DNA from: Devosia sp. Root685 | Lineage (GTDB): Bacteria; Pseudomonadota; Alphaproteobacteria; Rhizobiales; Devosiaceae | Direction: 5' to 3' | Assembly: GCF_001427875.1 (NCBI RefSeq) | Contig: NZ_LMHK01000005.1 | Coordinates: 176,058-240,057 of the forward strand | DNA: 64,000 nt | Shown here: piece after piece, positions 17,217 through 27,668 of the stretch | Layout of the letters: the number at the start of each line of letters is the position of its first letter | How positions within the stretch are numbered: the stretch's first letter is position 1 | The notes under the pieces: model-generated | Told to the model about the DNA's origin: nothing | What the model saw: the letters and a program-made list of their open reading frames with translations, nothing else | The model's database searches: none | Translations under genes and position numbers: made by a program

Positions 17217-17241
17217 GTCTAATCCTCCACCCCGGCCGGGG

Positions 17242-18402
17242 CTACCAATTGGTCACTGAACCGTCATTGCGCCGCAGATGCGGTGCTTCCCAAAAACTAA
17301 AACTTTGCCGAGCCAGCAGGTCTTCGTTGACCTCGACGCCGAGCCCGGGCGCATCGCTGACGGGATAAACCGCGCCATCGAGCTTGGGCTGGATGGGGAA
17401 GAACTCGTCATTGTCAAAGCCGAGGGCGAGTTCGGGGGCCCGCGTTTCGAGCCAGGCGAAATTGGGCACGGCTGCCGCGAAATGGATCGTTGCAGCGGTG
17501 CAGACCGGGCCGAGCGGATTGTGCGGCATGAGGTCGACGTAATGGGCCTCGCTCCAGCCAGCCACTTTCATGGCCTCGGTAAGGCCGCCGACATTGCAGA
17601 CATCGAGCCGATTGAACTGATGGATGCCGCGCTCGATATAGGGCACGAACTGCCACTTGCTGGAAAATTCCTCGCCGATGGCAAAGGGAATATCCGTCAT
17701 CGTGCGCAGGGATTCGTAGGCCTCCGGCGTTTCGTCGCGGATCGGCTCCTCAAGGAAATCGAGAACGCCCTTGTTGAGCTTGTTGCAAAAGCTCGCCGCC
17801 TCGGCAACCGAGAGGCGGTGGTGATAGTCGATACCAAGCACAACTTCATCGCCCAGTTCCTCGCGCGCCCGGTTCAGCAGTCTCGCGGTTGCGGCGATCG
17901 ACTGGCGCGGCTCGAAAATCTCGCGGCTGTCCTGGCCGATGGGAAAGAAGCGGATGGCGTCGAAACCCATGGCCTTGAGTTCCTTGGCCCGCTCGATCGC
18001 GCCTTCCCCGGCACTATCTCCGGTCGAGGCAAAGCTCGGGATGACATGGCGCTGCTTGCCCCCCAAGAGTTCATAGACCGGCACGCCAAGCGCCTTGCCC
18101 TTGATGTCGTGGAGCGCAATGTCGATGGCCGAGATCGCCGCCTGGAGAACGCGGCCCCCCTCGAAATACTGGCTGCGATACAATTCTTGCCAGATGCGCC
18201 CGATCTGCATGGCATCCTGGCCGATCAGGAATTCGCGGTAATGCTCGATCACCCCGGCGACAGCTTTTTCCCGGCCCGATAGACCACTTTCCCCCCAGCC
18301 GCTGATGCCCTGGTCGGTTTCGACCTTGAGAAGAAACTGGTTCCGGATACCCACGCGCACGGGATAGGGCTTGATCGCGGTGATCTTGAGCTTGGGGGGC
18401 AT
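17242..18402 (-). CDS. enolase-superfamily sugar-acid dehydratase (D-galactonate dehydratase-like)
   Basis: Mandelate racemase/muconate lactonizing enzyme family protein of 386 residues, predicted to dehydrate an aldonate-type acid to a 2-keto-3-deoxy acid. The capping domain starts KITAIKPYPVRV; the barrel has the metal Asp in GIDYHHRLS (a D-x-H arrangement as in DgoD and ManD), EEP in FLEEPIRDE, the third metal Glu in GEEFSSKW and the histidine in MPHNPLGPV. The usual KxK strand reads AIRFFP. The ATG at 18402 gives the normal N-terminus; the frame further upstream overlaps the ATPase gene. The exact substrate is not known. Confidence 0.85.
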   Translation of the reverse strand: MPPKLKITAIKPYPVRVGIRNQFLLKVETDQGISGWGESGLSGREKAVAGVIEHYREFLIGQDAMQIGRIWQELYRSQYFEGGRVLQAAISAIDIALHDIKGKALGVPVYELLGGKQRHVIPSFASTGDSAGEGAIERAKELKAMGFDAIRFFPIGQDSREIFEPRQSIAATARLLNRAREELGDEVVLGIDYHHRLSVAEAASFCNKLNKGVLDFLEEPIRDETPEAYESLRTMTDIPFAIGEEFSSKWQFVPYIERGIHQFNRLDVCNVGGLTEAMKVAGWSEAHYVDLMPHNPLGPVCTAATIHFAAAVPNFAWLETRAPELALGFDNDEFFPIQPKLDGAVYPVSDAPGLGVEVNEDLLARQSFSFWEAPHLRRNDGSVTNW

Positions 18403-18410
18403 AGCTGGTC

Positions 18411-19508
<1,098 letters not shown>

Positions 19509-19520
19509 TGGATAATCCTT

Positions 19521-20393
19521 CTAGTGTTTGACGGCGCCTTCGGTCAGGGCGCGCACGAAGTATTTCTGGAGGACGAGGAACAACACGACGACCGGCACGC
19601 TCATCAGGAAGCTTGCGGCCATCAGGCCCGGGAAATCCGTCGTGTTCTCGGAAAAGAACCGCTGAATGCCCACCGGAAGGGTCAGCTGTTCGTTTTTGGT
19701 CAGGAATGTCGCGGCGTAGATGTATTCGTTCCAGGCCCCGATGAACGAGTAGATCGCGGTGGCGATGATCCCTGGCACCGAAAGCGGGGTGACGATCAGG
19801 AGAAACGCCTGAAAACGCGTCGCGCCATCGATGCGTGCCGCCTGTTCGAGCTGCACCGGAATGTTGTCGTAAAACCCCTTCAGGAGCCAGATGGCGAGCG
19901 GCAGGCCGAAGGTGAGATAGGTCAGGATCAGCGACCCGTGGGTGTTCACAAGGCCAAGGACGCGCATCAGGATAAAGAGCGGCACAAGGAAAATGACCGC
20001 CGGGAACATGTTCCGGAGGAGCACAGAGAAGAACAGGAATTTGCGGCCCGGAAAGCGGAAGCGCGAGAAGGCATAAGCGGCGGGCACGGCGACAATCACT
20101 GCCAGCACCGTGGTGCACACGGAAACGAAGAGGCTGTTCCAGAAAAAGCGCAGGAAATCCTGCCCGACGCTGTTCTGCGGATCGAGCAGCTTCTGGTAGC
20201 TCGCCAGGGTCGGCTCGGCGGGCCACCATTGGGGTGGGAACTGCGTTGCCGCAAAGCCTGACTTGATCGAGGTCAGCAGCATCCATGCCATGGGGAGGGC
20301 AGTGTAGAGCACCATGATGACGAGGAAGATGCGTCCGGCCCAGCGCCAGCCATCGACGCCTTTGCGGCTGCGGGGCGCAACAGTAGTGCTCAT
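19521..20393 (-). CDS. CUT1 sugar ABC importer permease (MalG-like)
   Basis: Inner-membrane permease of 290 residues with about six helices, the CUT1 EAA loop EQAARIDGATRFQAFLLIVT (about residues 187-206) and the MalG-type C-terminus YFVRALTEGAVKH. Its start overlaps the stop of the MalF-like gene (ATGA), so the pair is coupled. Confidence 0.93.
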   Translation of the reverse strand: MSTTVAPRSRKGVDGWRWAGRIFLVIMVLYTALPMAWMLLTSIKSGFAATQFPPQWWPAEPTLASYQKLLDPQNSVGQDFLRFFWNSLFVSVCTTVLAVIVAVPAAYAFSRFRFPGRKFLFFSVLLRNMFPAVIFLVPLFILMRVLGLVNTHGSLILTYLTFGLPLAIWLLKGFYDNIPVQLEQAARIDGATRFQAFLLIVTPLSVPGIIATAIYSFIGAWNEYIYAATFLTKNEQLTLPVGIQRFFSENTTDFPGLMAASFLMSVPVVVLFLVLQKYFVRALTEGAVKH

Positions 20394-21358
20394 GCGCCGG
20401 ACTCCTTGCTTTCATTGCCGCTGAGGGCGCGCACATAGAAGTAGCCGAGCACCATCAAGATGATGAACAGCAGCACCGAATAGGCTGCGGCCACGCCCCA
20501 GCGCTGCCGCCCGAAGGCCAGTTCGTAAATGTGGGTGATCCAGATATGGGAGGCGTTGGAAGGGCCACCCCCCGTCATGATCCAGGGTATGATGAAGGAA
20601 TTGAAGTTCGCTACGGCGAGCAGGAGAATGGTGACCGTCGAAACTCCGCGCAGATGCGGAAAGATCACATGCCAGAACCGCTGCCACGTCGAGGCGCCAT
20701 CGACCTTGGCCGCACGCAGCAATTGCTCCGGAACGGTCTGCAACCCTGCCATCAGCATGATCATGGCGAAGGGAAATTCACGCCAGATATTGACCACGAT
20801 CAGCGAGGGCAGAACGCTGTTGACGTTGTCGATGAAATTGGGCTGCCGGTCGAGAATGCCGAACTGCACGAGAACGGCGCCAAGCACCCCGAAATCGGAA
20901 TGGTAGATCCATTTCCAGATATAAGATGCGGCAACGGCACTGATCACCCAGGGAATGATCAGGATCGCGCGGAGGATGGCCCGGCCGGCAAAATCGCGAT
21001 GCAGGGCAAGCGCGGCACCAAAGCCGAGCACGAAGGCGATCAGCGTCGAAGCGATCGTCCAGATCACTGTGTTGAGCGTGACCTTCCAGAAGACCTCGCT
21101 CGACAGGATCGCCGTGTAATTGTCCGTGCCGACAAAGATCTTGTCGCGCAGTTGCAGGCCCGGTGGGGTTTTGAAGAACGACAGGTCGATCGTGTAGTAG
21201 ATGGGATAGGCGATGACGACGAGCATCACCACGATCGCGGGCAGGACATAGAGATAGTCGGCGCGGCTGGTCCACATTTGCCGCAAAATGTTGGGCCGCC
21301 TGGCCAGATGCGCGGGCGCAGCGTCCGAGTGGCCTGATAGAGTGGTCATCTGGCTCAT
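20390..21358 (-). CDS. CUT1 sugar ABC importer permease (MalF-like)
   Basis: Inner-membrane permease of 322 residues. An N-terminal cytoplasmic part is followed by a helix (YLYVLPAIVVMLVVIAYPI) and further helices; the EAA loop is LRAAKVDGASTWQRFWHVIF near residues 216-235. An alternative start at 21349 (MTTLSGHSD) has better ribosome-binding spacing to an AGGA. It follows the binding-protein gene after about 57 bases. Confidence 0.92.
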   Translation of the reverse strand: MSQMTTLSGHSDAAPAHLARRPNILRQMWTSRADYLYVLPAIVVMLVVIAYPIYYTIDLSFFKTPPGLQLRDKIFVGTDNYTAILSSEVFWKVTLNTVIWTIASTLIAFVLGFGAALALHRDFAGRAILRAILIIPWVISAVAASYIWKWIYHSDFGVLGAVLVQFGILDRQPNFIDNVNSVLPSLIVVNIWREFPFAMIMLMAGLQTVPEQLLRAAKVDGASTWQRFWHVIFPHLRGVSTVTILLLAVANFNSFIIPWIMTGGGPSNASHIWITHIYELAFGRQRWGVAAAYSVLLFIILMVLGYFYVRALSGNESKESGA

Positions 21359-21415
21359 TCCTGTCAGAAGGGGAGGCCGGCAGCAGTGCCGCCGGCCACT
21401 TTTGCAGGGAGAGGG

Positions 21416-22897
21416 CTAGAGCCCGCCACCATCCGTCACGTCACGAACTTTTTGCGCGGCATCGGCGGCTGCCTGTTCCACGGTCATCGCTCCCGTCAAT
21501 GCATTCTGGAGCATGTCGGGAATGATGATGTTCATGATTTCAGGCGTTTCCGGCAGCGTCGGGAACGGCACGCCATAGGGCAGCATAGAGGTCGTGACAT
21601 CGAGGAACTTGATGGAGTCGAGGCGCTGCTTCATCCACTCGGTCTTGAACCCATTGAGGTTGCCCGGGTTGGAGCCGGCATAGGCCATCTTCAGTGACCA
21701 TTCCGGACTGGTCCAGAAACAGACCATAGCCTTGGCCGCAGCCTCGTCCACTTCTCCGCCCTCGACATATTCGGGGTTGAGAATATGGATATTGGAGCCG
21801 CCGAAGACGACGGCGCGGCGTCCGTCGGGTCCGGTCGGGACAAGGCCGTAACGCATGTTGTCGATAACGGTTTGGGCAGTCTCCTTGTCGGCGCCCGTCG
21901 CCTTGGCCTGAAGATCGAGCATCACGTTATAGTCGGACGGATGCGAGATCATCATCGCGACCTGCCCCGCCAGGAACAGTGGCTGGTTGTCGGCTTGCTG
22001 GTTGGTCAGCGCGGAAACCGGCACGGACTGGTCGCGGACATACATGTCGTAGGAGGCCTGCAGCGCCCTGATGCTCTCCGGACTGTCGAGGCGTATCTCG
22101 CCATAGTTCGGGCTTGGATCGGCTTCGTCGAACACGCCACCACCATAGGCCCAGAGCTGCGGCATGAAGCGATAGGGCGTATTGCCCGCATTCTTGCGGG
22201 CGACAAGGCCGTAGCCGGCAATGCCCAGTTCATCGTGAATCTTCTTGGAATATTCGACGACTTCGTCCCAGGTTGCCGGTGGCTTTTCCGGATCAAGGCC
22301 GGCGCGCTTGAAAATATCGGCGTTCCAGATAAAGGCCATGGTCTCGTTATTGGTCGGAATGCCGTAGGTCTTGCCCTCCCACATCACCGACTTCATCGCG
22401 CCCGGCCAGAAATCCTCGGCCTTCCAGCCGACATCCTCGGGGCTCAGCTCCTGCAGGTAGCCCTTGGAGGCAAATTCGACGCCGCCCAGAATCTGGAGGC
22501 GCACGACCATCGGGCCGGCATTGCCAAGCAGCGCCGTGCGGAACTTGTCCAGAAGGTCGTTATAGGTCAGCGCCTGTTCTTCGAGCTCGATATTGGGATA
22601 GGTCGTGCGGAAGGCCTCGAAGAAATCCTTGTAGTACTGGCGCAGCAGGTCCGGGTCGCCCTCGAAGACGCCCTGGTACCAGAAGCTCAGCTTGCCTTTA
22701 TAGTCGAGTGGCGTAACCGCGCCGCACTGTTCGGCAGTGTTGTAGGTTTCGGTGCCGGCGATCGACCGGACATATTCGGGCGACCATTTGCTGAGATCGA
22801 CGCTCTGGCCGAATACGGACGTGCTCATCATCGAGATGGCGAGCGCAGAGACGAATGCGCCACGCGCAAGCGCGCGGCCCAATGGGTAATTGCTCAT
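21416..22897 (-). CDS. CUT1-type periplasmic sugar-binding protein
   Basis: Family 1 extracellular solute-binding protein of 493 residues, longer than the roughly 420 usual for the class. An N-terminal signal peptide (GAFVSALAISMMSTSVFG, then QS) precedes the mature protein. Typical motifs are KTYGIPTNNETMAFIWNADI and TWDEVVEYSKKI, and the hinge region holds the paired tryptophan SPEWSLKMAY. It is the first gene of the minus arm and is divergent from the GntR gene. The ligand is probably a sugar, sugar acid or oligosaccharide. Confidence 0.92.
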   Translation of the reverse strand: MSNYPLGRALARGAFVSALAISMMSTSVFGQSVDLSKWSPEYVRSIAGTETYNTAEQCGAVTPLDYKGKLSFWYQGVFEGDPDLLRQYYKDFFEAFRTTYPNIELEEQALTYNDLLDKFRTALLGNAGPMVVRLQILGGVEFASKGYLQELSPEDVGWKAEDFWPGAMKSVMWEGKTYGIPTNNETMAFIWNADIFKRAGLDPEKPPATWDEVVEYSKKIHDELGIAGYGLVARKNAGNTPYRFMPQLWAYGGGVFDEADPSPNYGEIRLDSPESIRALQASYDMYVRDQSVPVSALTNQQADNQPLFLAGQVAMMISHPSDYNVMLDLQAKATGADKETAQTVIDNMRYGLVPTGPDGRRAVVFGGSNIHILNPEYVEGGEVDEAAAKAMVCFWTSPEWSLKMAYAGSNPGNLNGFKTEWMKQRLDSIKFLDVTTSMLPYGVPFPTLPETPEIMNIIIPDMLQNALTGAMTVEQAAADAAQKVRDVTDGGGL

Positions 22898-23149
22898 CTA
22901 GTCCTCCTCTGTCCCTGCAGGCGCCCCTCGCGCCTCAGGTCCTTTTGCGGCGGCGTACAGCGGGCTCTGCCTCTTATGTACATCTCACCATGCAATGAAC
23001 GTTGCAGAAGCGCTATTGCGTGTCAACTGGATCGGATTATACATTATTTGACATGGATGGAGTGCCAATGCGGCGCAATGTCCCGATACCTGCACCTGGA
23101 AATTGGCTAAAGGCATGCGTCAGAATACACACGGACTGACGAGACATAG
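22898..23149. promoter_or_regulatory. divergent promoter region of the sugar-acid locus
   Basis: This 252-base gap separates the minus-strand importer operon from the plus-strand gntR operon. It holds a perfect TATAAT on the minus strand (23041-23036), a TATACA on the plus strand (23038-23043), and two outward TTGACA hexamers (minus 23026-23021, plus 23048-23053) without matching -10 boxes at the usual distance. An 8-bp palindrome ATGTACAT (22976-22983) and an imperfect one TGCAATGAACGTTGCA (22991-23006) are candidate GntR sites. Exact promoter assignment is uncertain. Confidence 0.4.
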
Positions 23150-23851
23150 ATGACCGACTTCAAGGCGCAGCCACCGGCCGGAATGGAACCGACAGGAGCG
23201 TCGACACAGGGCGATTCCCTTTACCAACTGATCCGGGACGACATCATTTCAGGTCGGCTTCAAGCCAATGAACGGCTGATCGTTGCCGACCTCGCCCAGC
23301 GCCACAGCACCTCGACCAATCCGGTGCGCGAAGCCCTTCAGCTGCTGCGCGGGGAGGGATTTGTCGTCATCTCACCCAATCGTGGGGCCCGGGTCCGGCC
23401 GATCGATCAGAATTTCGTGCGCGACATCTATGAGATCGGGGTTCTCATCGAGCCGGCCCTGACGCGCTGGTTTGTTGGCATGGCGACGCCAGAGGACATC
23501 GTGCAGCTCGAAAAGGTGCAGGCCGAGATCGAGGAAAACAACTTCGCCGACGCCCTCCGCCATAGCGAGCTCGACACGCGTTTCCACACCATCATGTACG
23601 AGCGACACTATAACCGGCACGCCGCCGAGCTCTGGTGGAAGCACCGCGAAGTCCTGCGCGCCGTCAGCCGTCGCTACAACTTCACGCTGGCCCGGCGCGC
23701 GCAGGTGATGCGCGAACACCGCCAACTGATCCAGTTCATCAAGGACGGTGAGGCTGAGAAGGCGGCAACGCTGGTCGCTCAGCATGTCGAAGGCTCGGGG
23801 CGTCACGTCCTTGAACAAATGCGCGCAGCGGAGGCCGCTCGCGCCGGATAA
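23150..23851 (+). CDS. GntR family transcriptional regulator (FCD/FadR-type)
   Basis: A 233-residue repressor or activator with an N-terminal winged helix (LYQLIRDDIISGRLQANERL, then STSTNPVREALQLLRGEGFV, residues about 25-84) and a C-terminal FCD helical ligand domain. The FCD metal/acid-binding residues are visible as D in LDTRFHTIMY, with H in MREHRQLIQF and H in LVAQHVEGSGRH. It heads the plus arm, divergent from the importer, and most likely senses the imported acid or its dehydration product. Confidence 0.9.
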   Translation: MTDFKAQPPAGMEPTGASTQGDSLYQLIRDDIISGRLQANERLIVADLAQRHSTSTNPVREALQLLRGEGFVVISPNRGARVRPIDQNFVRDIYEIGVLIEPALTRWFVGMATPEDIVQLEKVQAEIEENNFADALRHSELDTRFHTIMYERHYNRHAAELWWKHREVLRAVSRRYNFTLARRAQVMREHRQLIQFIKDGEAEKAATLVAQHVEGSGRHVLEQMRAAEAARAG

Positions 23852-23886
23852 CAACGCGGCCGGCAAACGGCCATGGGAGGGGAATC

Positions 23887-25056
23887 ATGAAGATCACAGG
23901 CGTAAAGCCGTGGCTGATCAAGACGGCTGCGTCCTATTGGGGGGAGTTCCTGTTTGTCGAGGTGACGACCGACGCCGGCATATCCGGCTGGGGTGAGATC
24001 ACCACGACGACCTATATCGCCAATCGGGCGCTCTGTGTGATGCTGCGCCAGATCAGCAAGATCATCGAAGGCGACGATCCCGCCCAGATCGAGCGCATCT
24101 GGCACAAGGTATTCCGCAACTTCACCTATATGGGCAGCCGCGGGGCGGCGGTGGAATGTGTCAGCGCCATCGACATTGCCCTCTGGGACATCCGCGGCAA
24201 GGTGTTGGGGCAGCCGATCTATGAGCTTTTGGGCGGGCCGGTCCGCGAGGACATCCTCCTTTACACCCACCCCGACCAGCGCAAGTTCACGAGCAAGGAA
24301 GGCGTGGTCCAGGAAATCCGCGATATCATCGCCTCGGGCCACACTGCGCTCAAGTTCGACCCCTTCGCCCAGCAGGGGGCCCTCGATAAGAACGGCATCG
24401 CCCGCGAACAGTCCGAGGGGTATCTCGATGGCTCCATGACGCGCAAGGATGAGCGCGAGGCAGCTGAATTGACCGCGCTGATCCGCGAAACCGCCGGGCC
24501 TGACATCGAGGTTCTTATCGACGCCCATGGCCGGTTCGATGTGCCTACGGCCATCCGGCTTTGCCGGTCTCTTGAGGAAGCCGGCGATATAGACTGGTTC
24601 GAAGAGCCAGTGCCGCCCGAGAGCATAAATGCCCTAAAGCAGGTCCGCGAAAAGGTGAGCGCACCGATTTCCTGGGGCGAGCGGGGACATACCAAGTGGG
24701 ACTTCGTGCCCATCCTCGAAAACAACCTTGCCGACTACATCATGCCCGACGTTACCTGGACGGGTGGCATCACCGAACTGAAGAAAATTTCAGCGCTGTG
24801 CGAGGCCTATTACATTCCCGTCTCGCCCCACGACGCTGCCGGCCCCATTAACGTTGTGGCGGGGGCGCAGGTGATGATGACGGTGCCCAATTTCTACCGG
24901 CTCGAAACCTCGGAATGGAACCTCGGCAAATACGATCACCTGATCGACAAGCCTCTCGATAACTCCAACGGCACCCTCAAGCTCAATAGGGCGCCGGGCC
25001 TCGGGATCGAGATGAACCGCGACTATCTCGCTGACAACCTCATCCAGTTCGACTGA
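23887..25056 (+). CDS. enolase-superfamily dehydratase, galactonate dehydratase-like
   Basis: A 389-residue mandelate racemase family protein beginning [13 protein letters not shown]. The barrel shows [10 protein letters not shown] (KxD strand), the first metal Asp with histidine in [11 protein letters not shown] (D-x-H-G-R, as in DgoD), [21 protein letters not shown] and the base histidine in [11 protein letters not shown]. These are the features of galactonate-type acid-sugar dehydratases. It starts 36 bases after gntR with GGGAGGGG upstream. Together with the minus-strand dehydratase at 17242 it gives the locus two DgoD-like enzymes, perhaps for different epimers. Confidence 0.85.
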   Translation: MKITGVKPWLIKTAASYWGEFLFVEVTTDAGISGWGEITTTTYIANRALCVMLRQISKIIEGDDPAQIERIWHKVFRNFTYMGSRGAAVECVSAIDIALWDIRGKVLGQPIYELLGGPVREDILLYTHPDQRKFTSKEGVVQEIRDIIASGHTALKFDPFAQQGALDKNGIAREQSEGYLDGSMTRKDEREAAELTALIRETAGPDIEVLIDAHGRFDVPTAIRLCRSLEEAGDIDWFEEPVPPESINALKQVREKVSAPISWGERGHTKWDFVPILENNLADYIMPDVTWTGGITELKKISALCEAYYIPVSPHDAAGPINVVAGAQVMMTVPNFYRLETSEWNLGKYDHLIDKPLDNSNGTLKLNRAPGLGIEMNRDYLADNLIQFD

Positions 25057-25078
25057 GCGCGAAAGGAGGACGCTTCCC

Positions 25079-26437
25079 ATGGATACATCTACGCCTGCCG
25101 AAATGATCGAAACCAACGTTCGGACCGCCTCGCATCCGAGTGAGCTGCGTATTACCGACCTGCGGGTCGCCGAGATCGTGGGCGCGCCGTTCACCTCGGC
25201 TCTCGTCAAAATCTATACCAATCAAGGCATTGTCGGGCTGGGTGAGGTGCGGGACGGCGCGAGCGCCACCTATGCGCTGATGCTCAAAAGCCGGCTCCTC
25301 GGCGAGAACCCGCTCGACATCGATCGACTCTTCCGCCGCATCAAGCAGTTCGGTGGCCATGGCCGCCAGGGCGGCGGCGTCTCGGCCATCGAGATCGCGC
25401 TCTGGGACCTTGCCGGCAAAGCCTATGGTGTGCCGATCTACCAAATGCTGGGCGGCAAGTTCCGCGACCGGGTTCGCTGCTATTGCGACACCGATGCGGA
25501 CAAACCGAGTGGCACAGAGACCGGGAGGCGGCTCAAAGAGCGCATGGATATGGGCTTCACGTTCCTAAAAATGGATCTGGGGCTCATGCAGATCGCCGAT
25601 ATCCCCGGCGCCGTGGTGTCGCCGGCCGGCTCGCTCGAAGCCTATCGCGTTCATCCCGATCGCGGCCCGGTGACCTCCATGGAGGAGCGCCGCGCCCGCA
25701 ACGCCGTCTACGATACCCACAATGTCCGGCACCCCTTCAGCGGTCTCCATTTTACCGACAAGGGCATCGACCTTCTCGAGCAGTATATTCACGAAGTGCG
25801 GGAGGTGATCGGCTACGATATCCCGCTCGCTATCGACCATGTCGGCCATATCTCGCTGCAGAACGGCATCAGGCTGGCGCGGCGGATCGAAAAATACGTC
25901 CCGGCCTGGCTCGAAGACGTCATTCCCTGGCAATATACCGAGCAGTACCGGCAGCTCCAGCAGGCAACAACCGTTCCGATCTGCACGGGCGAGGACATTT
26001 ACCTCAAGGAAGGTTTCGAGCCGCTGCTCAAGGCCGGGATTTCGGTTATTCACCCCGATCTGCTGACTTCGGGCGGTATCCTTGAGACCAAGAAGATCGG
26101 CGACATGGCGCAGGACCACGGCGTCGCCATGGCCATCCACATGGCCGAAAGCCCCATCGCTGCCATGGCCGCGGCTCATGTGGCCGTCGCGACCGAGAAC
26201 TTCATGGCGCTCGAATACCATTCTGTTGAGGTCGACTGGTGGGACGATATCGTCACAGGCCTGCCCAAGCCGCTCGTCAAGAATGGCTTTATCGAAGTGT
26301 CCGACAAGCCCGGTCTCGGGATCGACGACGTGGTGGACGAGGTGCTCAAGGCCCATCTGCAGCCCGGCGTTTCCGGCGTCTGGCTGCCTACCGACCATTG
26401 GGATCAGGAATATTCCTGGGACCGCACCTGGAGTTGA
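25079..26437 (+). CDS. enolase-superfamily protein of unknown specificity
   Basis: A 452-residue mandelate racemase family protein with an N-terminal extension of about 20 residues before [20 protein letters not shown]. Barrel motifs are [10 protein letters not shown], the metal Asp in [12 protein letters not shown] in WLEDVIPW, the third Glu in [10 protein letters not shown] and the histidine in AIHMAESP. The arrangement matches the neighbour at 26448 (IHTGEQIYLRHNFKEL against [16 protein letters not shown]), so the two are paralogues. It also has a long insert around the 20s loop to residue 220. AAAGGAGGA lies before the ATG. The reaction is unknown. Confidence 0.8.
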   Translation: MDTSTPAEMIETNVRTASHPSELRITDLRVAEIVGAPFTSALVKIYTNQGIVGLGEVRDGASATYALMLKSRLLGENPLDIDRLFRRIKQFGGHGRQGGGVSAIEIALWDLAGKAYGVPIYQMLGGKFRDRVRCYCDTDADKPSGTETGRRLKERMDMGFTFLKMDLGLMQIADIPGAVVSPAGSLEAYRVHPDRGPVTSMEERRARNAVYDTHNVRHPFSGLHFTDKGIDLLEQYIHEVREVIGYDIPLAIDHVGHISLQNGIRLARRIEKYVPAWLEDVIPWQYTEQYRQLQQATTVPICTGEDIYLKEGFEPLLKAGISVIHPDLLTSGGILETKKIGDMAQDHGVAMAIHMAESPIAAMAAAHVAVATENFMALEYHSVEVDWWDDIVTGLPKPLVKNGFIEVSDKPGLGIDDVVDEVLKAHLQPGVSGVWLPTDHWDQEYSWDRTWS

Positions 26438-26447
26438 GGGAGGCAAA

Positions 26448-27650
26448 ATGAAGATCACCGACTTGCGCTGCGCCGTTATCGGGCGCCACCCCATTGTGCG
26501 GATCGTCACCGACGAGGGACTTTATGGCCTGGGCGAAGTGGAATTCACCAAGCCCTACCTCAAGCCCTGGGTGCTGCATTTCCGCGACGCGCTGATCGGC
26601 GAAGACCCCACCGATGTCGAGCGCTGCATGCTCAAGATCCGCCAGCGCGGTTCGTTCAAGCCCTACGGCGCGGCAGTCAGCGCCATCGAACATGCGCTAT
26701 GGGACATCGCTGGCAAGGCGGCCAACGTGCCTGTCTACAAGCTTCTTGGCGGCAAGGTGCGGGACAAGGTCCGTGTCTATAATGGCTCGATCCGCCAGAA
26801 GCGCAGCGGCGACCGGCCCGAAGATTATGCCGCCGATGTCAAATGGATGATGGAGCGGCCAGAAAAGTTCTTCATGGTCAAGCAAGGCATCAGCTTCCAC
26901 TCCAACATGAAGGACACCATCGACGACTTCCACTATGGCGTGCGCCAGGAGAAGGCTGGCTATCATGGCGCCATGGACCAGGGCCAGATCAGCGAACGCG
27001 GCATGGCGCACATGATCGAGTGCGTCATCGCCATGAAAGAAGTGCTGGGCGACAAGGTGAGCCTGGCGCTCGATTGCGGCCCCGGCTGGTTCCTCAATGA
27101 CGCCATCCGCTTCGCCCAGGCGACGGAGCGGTATAACCTCATGTGGCTTGAGGACATGCTGACCGGCGACTACGTCCCCTGGGTTAATCCGCAGGCCTAT
27201 CGCGAGCTGACGGTATCGACCTCAACCCCGATCCATACCGGGGAACAGATTTACCTCCGCCACAATTTCAAGGAGCTGATCGAAACTCAGGCCGTGCGCG
27301 TCGTGGGGCCGGACCCTGCCGATATTGGCGGCATTGCCGAACTCAAATGGGTGGCCGAGCACGCCTATATGCATTCGATCATGATGGCCCCGCACGGCAC
27401 GGCCAACGGCCTTCTCGGCCTCGGCGCCTTGATCAATGTCTGCGCAACTCTTCCGGCCAATTACATCGCCTTTGAATATCCCAGCGCCTCCGACCCATGG
27501 TGGGAGGACATCGTCATCGGCCTTCCCGAAGGCCAGATCGTCAGGGATAGCCACATCGACCTTCTCGAAGCCCCGGGCCTTGGGCTCGACATCGATCCCG
27601 AGGGAGCAAAAAAATATCTTCTTGAGGAAGATGCCGGCTTCTTCGATTGA
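26448..27650 (+). CDS. enolase-superfamily protein, paralogue of the preceding gene
   Basis: A 400-residue mandelate racemase family protein. The ATG at 26448 has GAGGGAGG five bases before it and gives MKITDLRCAVIGRHPIVRIV; the frame is open upstream but overlaps the previous gene. Visible active-site motifs are FFMVKQGISF, the metal Asp in LALDCGPGW, WLEDMLTGD, HTGEQIYLRH, GPDPADIGGIAELK and MMAPHGTANG. The C-terminus ends in acidic LLEEDAGFFD. The substrate is unknown; in this locus it probably acts on an acid sugar. Confidence 0.82.
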   Translation: MKITDLRCAVIGRHPIVRIVTDEGLYGLGEVEFTKPYLKPWVLHFRDALIGEDPTDVERCMLKIRQRGSFKPYGAAVSAIEHALWDIAGKAANVPVYKLLGGKVRDKVRVYNGSIRQKRSGDRPEDYAADVKWMMERPEKFFMVKQGISFHSNMKDTIDDFHYGVRQEKAGYHGAMDQGQISERGMAHMIECVIAMKEVLGDKVSLALDCGPGWFLNDAIRFAQATERYNLMWLEDMLTGDYVPWVNPQAYRELTVSTSTPIHTGEQIYLRHNFKELIETQAVRVVGPDPADIGGIAELKWVAEHAYMHSIMMAPHGTANGLLGLGALINVCATLPANYIAFEYPSASDPWWEDIVIGLPEGQIVRDSHIDLLEAPGLGLDIDPEGAKKYLLEEDAGFFD

Positions 27651-27668
27651 ACCTGAGGCAGGATTGAA

